In this document: positions 55,901 through 64,000 of the stretch, piece by piece
Position numbering within the stretch: position 1 is the stretch's first letter
Layout: each line of letters begins with the position of its first letter
Assembly: GCF_001039355.2 (NCBI RefSeq)
Contig: NW_019775436.1
Location: forward strand, 475,617 to 539,616
Length of the DNA stretch: 64,000 nucleotides
Reading direction: 5' to 3'
Source of the DNA: Lingula anatina
Lineage: Eukaryota > Brachiopoda > Lingulata > Lingulida > Lingulidae
Translations under genes and position numbers: made by a program
Notes under the pieces: model-generated
Seen by the model: only the letters and a program-made list of their open reading frames with translations
Database searches by the model: none
What the model was told of the DNA's origin: nothing

Positions 55901-57466
55901 TTATCTGATGCGGCTGCACCAAACTGCAAGCCACCAGGTGCTACTGCAGTTGCATGGGCAACAGTCTCTGACCCTGAAGTCTTGGATTGACTTGTCGTGG
56001 GCAAGCTGCTCAAACCTGTGCTCTTACTGACAGGAGTAGGCAATGTCAAACTAAAACCTGTGGCAGAAGTAGTTGTTGTTCCTGCTGTTGTTGATACAGT
56101 TGTCGTACCCATTGTTGATGACAATGAAGCGTTGGAACTTGAAGATGGCAGATTTAAAGAAAATCCACCACTTACAGTTGTTGTTGCTGCTGTTGTGGGC
56201 AGGGAAATGTTACTGACCGATATCGATGTGGTCACAGTGGACAGAGTGCTGCTTTGACTGGCCAAAGATGTTTCACTTGCCTGTTGTAACTTCTGTTTAT
56301 CTGTAACATAATTAAATGTCAACAGAAATAATTCACAATACATGAATTACAAAAAAAATCATGCAACAGTAAACAATTGAGCTCTATAAGCTAGCTTGTC
56401 AAAAAATGTTGCCATCTTATTTCATCAAAGACAAACACTGAATGCTAGACTTATAAAAAAAAAACATTTTTTCTGGACATTTCAACACTTTTGTCTTTAT
56501 AAGCAAAGTTTACAATTTATAAAACTGTTATCAGTATTACAATCCATAAAACCATTTTTGAGTTCATGTATGTAGTTTTTGAGACACTTGCATCAGGTTT
56601 ATAAAGAGTGCTCACTCATGATGTTAAAAATAAGAATTAAAGCACTTGGGAGTTTGTAATATTTTTTTTTTTTTGTCAACTAATGCACGGTGTATGCTTT
56701 TATGAGCCTCTCTCCAAACCAAATAATAATTCCTTTATGATTTAATTCAAAAAAGTTTTTAAACAAATCATAAAAACACTTTTTCTCACACCAAAATTAA
56801 ATTTTAGACAATTTACTTCACAAGTTTATACCTTTCTTCTCCTGCAACCCTTTGTCCACCATGGCTAACATATGATCCAATCTCTTCTCTGCCATCTCAC
56901 GATCTTTTTCATAATCTTCTGGAGAGGGTATAAAGTATGGTTCTACCTGTTTCTGAAAAGAAAAAAATAATCAAAATATAATAACAGAAAAATAATAAGA
57001 AAAAGGAAAAAAATTAACTATCAACTACATATGTCGGGACAGATAAAGCAATGATTCATCACAAGGAGAAAATGTTCCTTTTCCCCCAAGAAATTTCCTG
57101 GAGAAAACCTTTAATATAATTAATATAGTTTCAATATTGTGAGAAATTCAATACTGTCATAAGCCTGATGTTTGGAATTAGTTGCTATCACTCTACCTGT
57201 TTATTGAGCATATCTGGTGCGATATGTATCTGCCCCATTCTTCGTTTTGCTGAACCTATCGTTTTCTGCGGAAATAAATTTCTCTTTGGAGTAGACATAG
57301 TGTTGGAGACCTCGTCATGTTCTGATTGGCTCTCCTTTGAGGCAGGGGCTTCATCATTTTTATTTGCTGTTGCTTCTTCTCTACTAGAAAATTATAAGAA
57401 AACTTCTTGCTGATGAAGGTCTACCAGACTTAATCTTCAGATGTTACTATTAGCAATGGATAGGAT

Positions 57467-57497
<31 letters not shown>

Positions 57498-57595
57498 AGA
57501 GAGAGAGAGGGAAGGAGGGAGAGAGAGAGAGAGGGAGGGAGAGAGAGATTTTACAATGGTCACACTAGAATACACTACATTCAGCAAAGGGAAAA

Positions 57596-57636
<41 letters not shown>

Positions 57637-60420
57637 AAGACTTTAAAATGCCCATTGTCATACTAGAATATACTACACTTAACAAAGGGGAAATTGAAGA
57701 GAGAGAGAGAGGGGGAGAGACAAAGAAAGAGGAGAGATCTGATTACACACCTATTATTATTGATGCTGACTGTGAGGATATTCTGGTTATTTTTCCCTGC
57801 CTTGTTCCTCCACTGTCTTTTCCTTTGTTGTGGCTGCTGGATCTGCTGTGCCTGCTGACCAACATAACCTCTGTTAAGCTTCCGTCTTCTATTCTGTACA
57901 GCCGGCTGTTCCTTCAGTAATATCAGACAGAATTTTACATTGTTAGAAAAAGTAGGAAGAAATGGTTCTGTGGCCTTATGACCATGATCTGGAGGCTGCT
58001 TAAAAACTGCCCAAAAATGATATATCCAAAGAAAAAAAAACATTCACAAAGACTTTAAACAACTTAAAATCCCTGAATCTCTGATTATCAATGAAATTTC
58101 CAATTATCACTTACCTGCAGCCCTCTTTTCTGCATCTGGAGATTCTGCCTGGCCTGTTTCTGCATCTGTTGTGTATTCTTCCTGGTCAACGTCTTCCTTG
58201 CTGCCTGCAGAGCTCTCTTAGCAACAGTGTTCACAGGTCGCCTGCCTTTCTGGGTAGTAAGTTGAGCTCGCTTCTGGGACAAATTCTGCCTTCTGTTACC
58301 TTGACCTTTCAGCTGTTTTAACATATAAGCAATTATTTAGAAATTATTACAAGGTAATAATATTGAGTATATAAACCAGTTACTAGCAGCCCTTTTTCAT
58401 TGCCGTTTTCTTTAAATTGTAAATTTTGAGAGATACTTGTAAATGCACCATAGAAAACAAGTTTGCCTCAGTTTCTGACCTCACATGCCAGGTTCTTAAC
58501 CAAGTGTTTCAAACTCTCAAGGCTATAAATATCCACATTATGGGGTAACAGTGTGCCCTCTGTGAAGCTTATCATTTGCAAATACAGTAATTTTGTATTG
58601 GTTCGAGAACCAGTAGAGTGTTTCTCTTTTTATTTCAGCTGTGCAACATTGCTACCTCTTTTGCATGTCATTTGTTGGTGAGGCCACAAATAGTAACAAG
58701 AGTTTGGAGTTTCTGACAAGTCTCTCACACACTAACACAGGGTGTTATGAGGCCTTACCTGCAAAGCATGTATGGCCAAACACAGAAGCAAGTATGTAGT
58801 GTAAGAATTAAGGCTTTTAAATTTACCTGTGTTTGTCCTGCAAACTTGTTTCCTGCACCCTTGCTGAACTTTGACCTGAACTGTTTCACCTTTGCCATGG
58901 TGGGCACTACTTTCTTTGCCTGTTTGGCTCTCTTTTGAACAGCCAGACTTTTCTTCTCTTTCCTATTCAGCTTTATAATGTCATCTGAAAGCAAATTAAG
59001 CCACAACTAAACTGGTATATGTCATAATAATTTTTTGCTGACCCCCCCCCCCCCCCGTGTCAAAGCTCGTAATTATTACACCCAAATGAAACTAAACATT
59101 TCTATCTTTAATGTCTACAGTAGTGGGTATATGAAAATGGGGGGGGGGGGCACGAACAGGAGTTTTAGACAAAGATTGTATGGCATCCCCACTGAATTCC
59201 AACCATCGCCGTTAGTTTCTCTCACATTTCTCTGCGTTTAAAAAGCGTCAAAACATGAAATAAAGAGGACGTGAAGCTGATGTTAAATGAGAGCATCAAC
59301 AACATTATTTTAAACATAAATCGTAAGAAGGGTGTTCAGTATTTTTGGTGAACATTTCTAATTTTCTACGGAACGATTGTTTACTTTTTGGCTCAGTTTG
59401 AAACCGTCCGATATGAGATTATTTTCAACTTATCACGCATCTATACACAAAAAGATGTATTAACATTTGTCTACACCTCAAAATGTTCTGAAATATTACC
59501 TAGTGACATATCAACTTTGTTAACTTCTGTGAACGCCGACATTTTCCCTGGAAATTGGTGGCTACTAAAATGCTGACAGTGTGTGTCTCGACGCTGTTCG
59601 CTTGTGGCTGGTGTCACGTGACCGGATACACCTCGGGCCTGTCTTGGCTTGCAAAAGTGTACTGTTTTCCCAACTAGGTGTTACTTTTGATCACTGCTTT
59701 GATTACACCTATTTTCAATCATATCTTTAACGTGGTTTTCCTAACTGGTATTTTTCTGGATCAGTTTTTTCTCGTAAAAAACTTTGACCTTGCTCTCATA
59801 CAAAACTACAGTGTCGGTCTTTTTGTTGCTGAGCACATCACGTCCATAGCTTTAATAATCAAATTTTAATTTCATTTAGCCAAAAGCCACTGGATTAAGC
59901 TACGTTTTGTGATTATATAATATATACAATTTTATTTGATTTGTGTCTCTACTAGTAATTTATTACAAGCATTGCCTGGTTTGAAGACAAGTTGTTCTGC
60001 ATGAATGTTTTTCATGACCATGTAAAGGATTTGACAGTATATACCTGCTCCACCCTTATCTGTACTTGATTGCGAGACAAATTTACATTAAAATATTGTT
60101 TGCTTTATTGCAGTATTATTTACAATGAAAATAGCTTAGATTTTTATGTATAACTGACAAATTGTAAAAAAAAATTATCAAAGTAATGTTTTTAAGTGAT
60201 AATTCTAAGCAATACTGTGTATTCCTACAAATGCCATTCTTTTTTTTACTGTATTTTATTCCTTAAAAAAACATTTTTTTCCTTGAACTTTCACAGAAAT
60301 ATCTCCTACTTCTTAAAATGGCCATGAAAAATGTCAGTGGTTAATCCTCCCTCATGAAAGAGACATGAACATTTTGCTGTTAAAGGAAATATGTATGCTC
60401 CTTCNAGGGAGAGAGAGGGG

Positions 60421-60460
<40 letters not shown>

Positions 60461-63400
60461 AGAGGGAGGGAGGGAGGCAGGGAGTGGAGGGTCCTACCTT
60501 GGGCTACTCCTATTGCTATCTCCTATTGCACTGTCCGAGTCTTTAGAACTTCTGTCCAAGCTGGCCGGAGTGCTGGCCCTGCTGTGACTGGATACAGATT
60601 TCCTCTTCTTTTCTTTGAGCTGAAACACAGATATGAAACTTGTCACCTAATTTCTAAAGTCTGAAAAATGATGCAGCGAACACCTACAAAAGGGACAATT
60701 TGAAAAGCACGTGTATTTGGTTTGTTCATCTTACACTTGTCTATGATTTTTAGTCACTAATGCTGTCATTACATTATAGGCTCTTAAACCTACTACAATT
60801 TTCTGTACATGACATTAATGAGTAATCCATTTTCATCATCATTTTCACAAGTCTACAAAGAGTAAACTTTTTAAGACCCCCCCCCCCCCCCCCCCATGAG
60901 AGTATAAGGTGAAAAGCTAAAAATGACAACCTTTGACAAAGAATTTGACAGCAACGTGGATCATCATATCTGTTATTTACCCAAAAGTGTACAGGGGGCA
61001 TTGACCTCTCCACTTCAAGAGTATACGGTCTGTGGACTTGTGAAAATGAAGATAAAATGGTTGCCCTCTTAGCAGTTCAATACCCAAGTTAATTTTTACC
61101 TTCTGTTTCTGAATCCATCTTTTAGATGAGCTCAATGAACTGAGAATGGGATTGTTTTTGTTGCTTTTGGCTCTTTTTGCCGAGCTGTGTTTTATATGAT
61201 ACTCCCGATTATCCTGTCCAGCAGACGACAGTGCGGGTCTTTTTAAGGAGGATATCCTTTTGGGGGAAAAGTTTATGCCCAGTTCTCCATTTGGAAAAGC
61301 TGGCATGTGGGTCTCTGGACTTTTCTCTGTCATTTTCATCTGTTTCCTATATTTTAAAAATAGAATTTTTAAAAAATTCATTATCAATTTTGTTTTTCTG
61401 TACTGTAAAATGTAAACCAAGATGGTTTTCTCAATATAAATAGAATTCTGTAAGTCATACCTAGAACTGAAGTTTTTAATTAAAATGTTTAATGGAGTCT
61501 ATTCTCATAAAAGGTATATAAACTAATGTTGAAAATGGCTGGACATCTAACTCCAGGTTGGGCTATATCTACTGCTTTGGTAATATCATGGCATTTACCT
61601 CTTTTTACTGGCTTTCTCTGGTGTTGAAATAGTGGTGTTCAGTTCTTCCTCAGTGACAATTTTTCTTTTTCTGAATTGAGCAAATTTTACAAAATACTTT
61701 ATATCGACAAAATGTGATAATTGATAAATGTCAGTCAAAAATGGTTAGAAAAAGTTTCAGGACATTTAGATATATACCACTAATTTTTATCATTATAATC
61801 GAAGCATATCTTCTTAAACCGTATACTTTATTTGAAACTCATTCATGAGCAAACAGCAGACTAAGATTATAATATACTTAATTTGATGCATATGCTTTGT
61901 ATTGCAATTTGACCAAAGAATACAAAATATTTCACTTTTTTTTCATATTTCAATCTTTATTTTTTAAACATATATCCTTTCTTTAGTTCTACATTCCAAT
62001 CTGCCTAAAAAACCATTCCACGTTCAGGAAAAAAGAAATGTTATCTTAGTACAGTGAACCCAGTAATAAAACAAAACATGCGTTACAACAATAGTTTCTC
62101 CAAACAACAGATACAAAAATAGTAAGTGAAAAGAATGCAAGTAAGTCATCTTCAGCCCTCTACAGAAACTAATATAATAACATTCATTGCAAGTGCACAA
62201 AAAAGCAAATGAATCCTTTGTTTAAGAACAACAGATATATATTATATTTGCCCAGATATATTAGATATATTATATTTGCCCAGCAAAGGAAGACAATTTC
62301 TTTTCATTCTTGTCCCCCCCCCCCCCCCCCCGGCCCCACACCTTAATCTACCATTAGTAAGTGTGCATGGCAGCCATCTAACCTTTTCTGAGATTCTTTG
62401 AGTGCAGCTATGATAGTCTGGGCATCACATGGGTTAGGCTTCTTACTGCCGTCAGGACTCTGGAGTCTGGAAAGGACATCATCATGGGGTTACAAAAATA
62501 CTTCAATTTGTTTTCTTACTTCATATTTATTATTTCCTTTTGCATACAGAACAAAAACAACTACTATTATGTCAATATTCCTAATTTAAGTAGAAGAAAA
62601 CATGACTTTTACTCTGCCAAACCAAAAAAAAAAAAAAAAAACTACAAAAATGAAAGACAGGGGCAAATGCATGAACAAGAAAAGACATGTACATGTAGCT
62701 ATGTGCATATTGAGACATACAACACTGAACTCCAAAATGCACACTGCTCTAATGGGCAGACAATTTCCATCCTACTTGGCTTTCTCTGTCTCTCTCCCCT
62801 CCCCCCATTCTCCCTCCCTCTCACTTTCCAACCCCTCCCAACCTCTCTCTCAATGGCTAAATCAAGTAACTAACACACACACACTTTCCAACCCCTCCCN
62901 NNNNNNNNNNNNNNNNNNNNNNNNNNNNNNNNNNNNNNNNNNNNNNNNNNNNNNNNNNNNNNNNNNNNNNNNNNNNNNNNNCCCCCCCCCCCCCCCCCCA
63001 ACTTACATAGAATGACTCCATGGAGAAACCCCGGGATTGGGGCTAGCTATCCTCACAGTGCACCTCTTCTCATTCATCTCGGCTACACGGCTCAAGTTTA
63101 ACAGTGGCTTCTGATATGGCTTCAGATGCACTGTGGGTACACCTAGCCCCGGGTATGTTGTCTCCGGCACCGGCGAACATACAGACTCGAATAATGTAGA
63201 TCTCCCTGAATAGGGTGCGGTCACACTGGGTCTGTCAACACTAGCAGGACTGAAGTGGAATTGAATTTAAGTCATATTATAAGAATCAGGTAAAATTCGG
63301 TTTTTCAAATGGCTTATGTGTAAAGGTGGAAAAATGACCAAAAGGTCAAACGACATGCATCATAGGTAATGGTAAGCCCTTTTCAGAAACATCTGACACA

Positions 63401-64000
63401 TTATTTCTCTCAAGTTTTTCATCTTCACAACTGCAGAAAACAGTGTTATCTGTTCACTTGTGAAAACAAAAGAAAAAAAAGCAGAATACCTGACAGAGAA
63501 ACAAACACTGTAAATGTTACAGAAAATGTCCACATTTTTTAATAGATGAATGATATTTTCTCAAGCCTTGAAGGCCATGTGAAATTATGACATAAGTGAC
63601 CAAAGACTTCTATAATTCATCCAGTATCTGGCTTGCCATTAAAAAAATAATAATAAAACAAAACAAAATAAAATAAAATAGATAGACAGAGAGTTAGATG
63701 ACTGGATAGATAGATTAATAGATAGGAACTTCTTATTTATTGCCTGACCTTGCCACATGAGGGTGAACCCTTGTCACTCGAGGAAGTGGGTTTCCCGCCT
63801 CTGGTCCCAGTTTCCTTCTGACAAAACTTCCGCTACTCGGGACTGCATTCAGAAAACTCGAGGATAAAAAACTTGAATTCGGGGTATTGGTCCTACTCCT
63901 AATTGGAGACTGCAGACCCATGGACCCATTGTTCAGGGATAAATCTGAATTGTAAAAGTGGCTGTTTTCTTTGTAGGAAGAGTTCATTTTTGAGTTTGAT
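52652..64000 (-). CDS. POM121: POM121-like FG nucleoporin, whole gene model (5' end outside window)
   Basis: POM121 is an integral pore-membrane nucleoporin whose FG-repeat tail faces the pore channel. Twelve phase-consistent exons give about 1330 codons (human about 1250 residues). Family landmarks seen: CTVRIASPNPGVSP (human VRIAPPD), PNPCDAQTIIAALKESQKRK then IVTEEEL (human DPCAKETVLSALKEKEKKRT then VEEEDQ), lysine/serine-rich NLS-like stretches (SSLKRP, SSAKRAKSNK, KEKKRKSVSS), a helical SPEDYEKDREMAEKRLDHML block, then about 950 residues of Ser/Thr/Gly-rich FG repeats (GFSFG, FNFG, AFGT) and a basic end ARGRRTVRKR like the human QARRQHTRKK. The transmembrane N-terminus is not in the window. 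NUP153 is the main alternative but its zinc fingers are absent. A UIF-like gene sits in the 57384-60497 intron. Confidence 0.85.
53094..54317 (-). CDS. POM121: POM121-like large FG-repeat exon
   Basis: 408 codons rich in S, T, G, A, with many FG, FSFG and FNFG motifs, a polyglutamine run near 53660-53685, and a tandem 11-residue repeat GTAFGTQGSST at 53265-53555. Natively unfolded transport-barrier sequence. Long open frames on the other strand here are shadows of the biased codons. Confidence 0.93.
53265..53555 (-). repeat. 33-base coding minisatellite in POM121
   Basis: About nine units coding GTAFGTQG followed by three variable residues (SST, ART, TST, AST). Each adds one FG motif. Confidence 0.85.
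54855..54954 (-). CDS. POM121: POM121-like FG exon, TNTVTTVGTTKATFGFSS
   Basis: 33 codons plus one base, ending TGFSF with the glycine codon split across the intron. Same composition as its neighbours. Confidence 0.9.
55261..56300 (-). CDS. POM121: POM121-like FG-repeat exon
   Basis: 346 codons: begins DKQKLQQASETSLASQSSTL, then Ser/Thr-rich spacer with sparse GFSLNLP / GFSLTLP motifs, becoming GFSFG and FGQS rich towards the 3' end (MFGQGVGG, PVFGQ). Confidence 0.92.
56832..56952 (-). CDS. POM121: POM121-like exon, conserved acidic/helical block
   Basis: 40 codons: KQVEPYFIPSPEDYEKDREM then AEKRLDHMLAMVDKGLQEKK. Corresponds to the human [20 protein letters not shown] block just before the FG region. 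Confidence 0.88.
57197..57383 (-). CDS. POM121: POM121-like exon, basic segment STPKRNLFPQKTIGSAKRR
   Basis: 62 codons plus one base: REEATANKNDEAPASKESQS, then STPKRNLFPQKTIGSAKRRM and IHIAPDMLNKQ. The acceptor needs a preceding phase-2 exon; both the POM121 exon at 60498 and UIF exon 4 at 57751 fit. Confidence 0.85.
57468..57730. repeat. GA-tract region with duplicated spacer
   Basis: Three GA tracts separated by two similar spacers (ATACACTACATTCAGCAAAG and ATATACTACACTTAACAAAG). Occupies the intron between UIF exon 4 and the next POM121 exon. Confidence 0.85.
57751..57911 (-). CDS. FYTTD1: UIF-like exon 4, RKRQWR...ILTVSI motif
   Basis: 53 codons plus two bases: EQPAVQNRRRKLNRGYVGQQ, then RKRQWRNKAGKNNQNILTVS and INNN. 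It ends phase 2 at AG|GTGTGT. The intron that follows is mainly GA microsatellite with no further UIF exon visible. Confidence 0.8.
57751..59542 (-). CDS. FYTTD1: UIF / FYTTD1-like mRNA export adaptor, whole gene model (C-terminus not found)
   Basis: UIF recruits UAP56 and NXF1 to mRNA for nuclear export. Exons 59500-59542, 58827-58984, 58115-58312 and 57751-57911 give about 187 residues. The start reads MSAFTEVNKVDMSLDDIIKL then NRKEKK: the MSLDDIIKLNRKE UAP56-binding motif is shared by UIF and ALY/REF. The fourth exon has RKRQWRNKAGKNNQNILTVS, matching UIF (RTRQWRTSTTNGGILTVSID) and not ALY, and no RRM is present. The middle is Lys/Arg/Gln-rich, as expected for RNA binding. The conserved UIF C-terminus (MTLNERF region) is not seen before the next POM121 exon. 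It lies on the same strand inside a POM121 intron. Confidence 0.8.
58115..58312 (-). CDS. FYTTD1: UIF-like exon 3, Lys/Arg/Gln-rich RNA-binding region
   Basis: 66 codons, LKGQGNRRQNLSQKRAQLTT through RKTLTRKNTQQMQKQARQNL to KRGLQ. The closing RGLQ parallels human FRRGLKVQ. Confidence 0.8.
58827..58984 (-). CDS. FYTTD1: UIF-like exon 2, UAP56-binding motif and basic region
   Basis: Completes the aspartate of MSLDDIIKLNRKEKKSLAVQ, then a basic stretch (KRAKQAKKVV, FRSKFSKGAGNKFAGQTQ). CAG|GTAAAT donor. Confidence 0.85.
59500..59542 (-). CDS. FYTTD1: UIF-like exon 1 with start codon
   Basis: MSAFTEVNKVDMSL plus one base, donor CTAG|GTAATA. This ATG is chosen because a second ATG (M of DMSL) is internal to the conserved motif, and the context (GGAAAATGTCGG) has a purine at -3. 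Confidence 0.8.
59543..59650 (-). promoter_or_regulatory. Probable UIF promoter / 5'UTR with E-box
   Basis: The stretch just upstream of the UIF start is GC-richer and CpG-containing. It holds the palindrome GTCACGTGAC at 59613-59622, about 70 bases before the ATG. This is the USF/TFE (CLEAR-type) E-box core. The role is inferred. Confidence 0.4.
59651..60404. other. AT-rich stretch upstream of UIF within the POM121 intron
   Basis: No exon or repeat recognised; ends at the contig join at 60405. Confidence 0.6.
60406..60478. repeat. GA/GGGA microsatellite at contig join
   Basis: Follows the N of 60405 and precedes a POM121 exon; the repeat probably caused the assembly break. Confidence 0.85.
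60498..60619 (-). CDS. POM121: POM121-like exon, KEKKRKSVSSHSRAS
   Basis: 40 codons plus two bases: LKEKKRKSVSSHSRASTPAS then LDRSSKDSDSAIGDSNRSSP. Ser-rich, NLS-like. It is followed by a GA tract and a contig join (N at 60405). Confidence 0.82.
61100..61346 (-). CDS. POM121: POM121-like exon, basic/serine-rich
   Basis: 82 codons plus one base, including FPNGELGINFSPKRISSLKR and YHIKHSSAKRAKSNKNNPIL then SSLSSSKRW. Resembles human SLKRGLNSQSSDDHLNKRSR and SMSSLTG. Confidence 0.85.
61599..61670 (-). CDS. POM121: POM121-like exon, KRKIVTEEELN
   Basis: 23 codons with split ends, RKRKIVTEEELNTTISTPEK. Aligns with human KEKKRTVEEEDQIF. Confidence 0.85.
62383..62466 (-). CDS. POM121: POM121-like exon, NPCDAQTIIAALKESQK
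   Basis: 27 codons: LQSPDGSKKPNPCDAQTIIA then ALKESQK. Aligns with human PDPCAKETVLSALKEKEK; one of the strongest links to POM121. Confidence 0.9.
62900..62981. other. Assembly gap (82 N) flanked by poly-C
   Basis: The gap lies in a POM121 intron between exons 62383-62466 and 63007-63249. Poly-C follows it directly (62982-62999). Confidence 0.99.
63007..63249 (-). CDS. POM121: POM121-like exon with TVRIASPNP motif
   Basis: 80 codons with split ends: PASVDRPSVTAPYSGRSTLF, TVHLKPYQKPLLNLSRVAEM and KRCTVRIASPNPGVSPWSHS. TVRIAPP is a conserved POM121 motif. The donor lies just beside the poly-C/N gap. Confidence 0.88.
63749..64000 (-). CDS. POM121: POM121-like exon, partial at window edge
   Basis: Open in phase to the window end: SLNNGSMGLQSPIRSRTNTP, SGSFVRRKLGPEAGNPLPRV and HPHVAR. 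An in-frame ATG is at about 63987 but the frame stays open upstream, so the true start may be outside. The donor AAG|GTCAGG agrees in phase with the next exon. Confidence 0.8.

Noticed and set aside
53094-56300. NUP153, NUP98 or NUP62 as identity of the FG gene
   Set aside because: No zinc fingers, autoproteolytic domain or coiled-coil end; the non-FG exons and basic C-terminus match POM121 in order.
57441-57920. Frame of RERERERE repeats
   Set aside because: GA microsatellite translation, opposite strand to UIF exon 4.
57751-59542. ALY/REF as identity of the gene with MSLDDIIKLNRKE
   Set aside because: No RRM follows; RKRQWR...ILTVSI is a UIF feature.
62602-63015. 137-codon frame crossing the N gap
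   Set aside because: Reads through poly-C and Ns; microsatellite and gap artefact.

Overview
This is an AT-rich eukaryotic nuclear window from an animal. Its features are short spliced exons with GT/AG introns, microsatellites, many short foldback/MITE-like repeats, and conserved animal proteins. Gene content and repeat style suggest a highly heterozygous marine invertebrate (echinoderm, mollusc, hemichordate and cephalochordate are all possible); the sequence alone does not settle which. Single N characters at 5061, 8494, 18416, 23961, 36495, 49864 and 60405 look like contig joins, and there is one 82-N gap at 62900-62981. Several joins sit next to near-identical repeated blocks, the usual mark of uncollapsed haplotypes.

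Layout. 1-7085: mostly non-coding, with a possible minus-strand first exon near 350-573. 7086-24738 (+): the C-terminal two thirds of a PDE9A-like cGMP phosphodiesterase, eight exons, every one but the third present twice because of three block duplications. 24739-30530: non-coding space between the convergent 3' ends of PDE9A and RASA1. 30531-48045 (-): RASA1 (p120 RasGAP), 19 exons from the C-terminal SH2 through PH, C2 and RasGAP domains to the stop; its N-terminal SH2 and SH3 are not visible. Its large PH intron (39205-45821) holds a possible small nested gene. 48046-52651: non-coding, with another duplicated block. 52652-64000 (-): a POM121-like FG nucleoporin, 12 exons, open at the window edge. 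57751-59542 (-): four exons of a UIF/FYTTD1-like mRNA-export adaptor inside a POM121 intron on the same strand.

The genes do not form an operon. PDE9A lowers cGMP and RASA1 switches off Ras. POM121 (pore membrane and FG barrier) and UIF (loads mRNA for export) act in successive steps of nuclear export, so their nested arrangement and matching splice phase are the most interesting gene-level observation. Other notable features are a polymorphic palindrome-ended element carrying 159-bp tandem repeats, several foldback/MITE families, an unusual HDLGHPG in the PDE catalytic motif, and a one-base frame break in the RASA1 SH2 exon.
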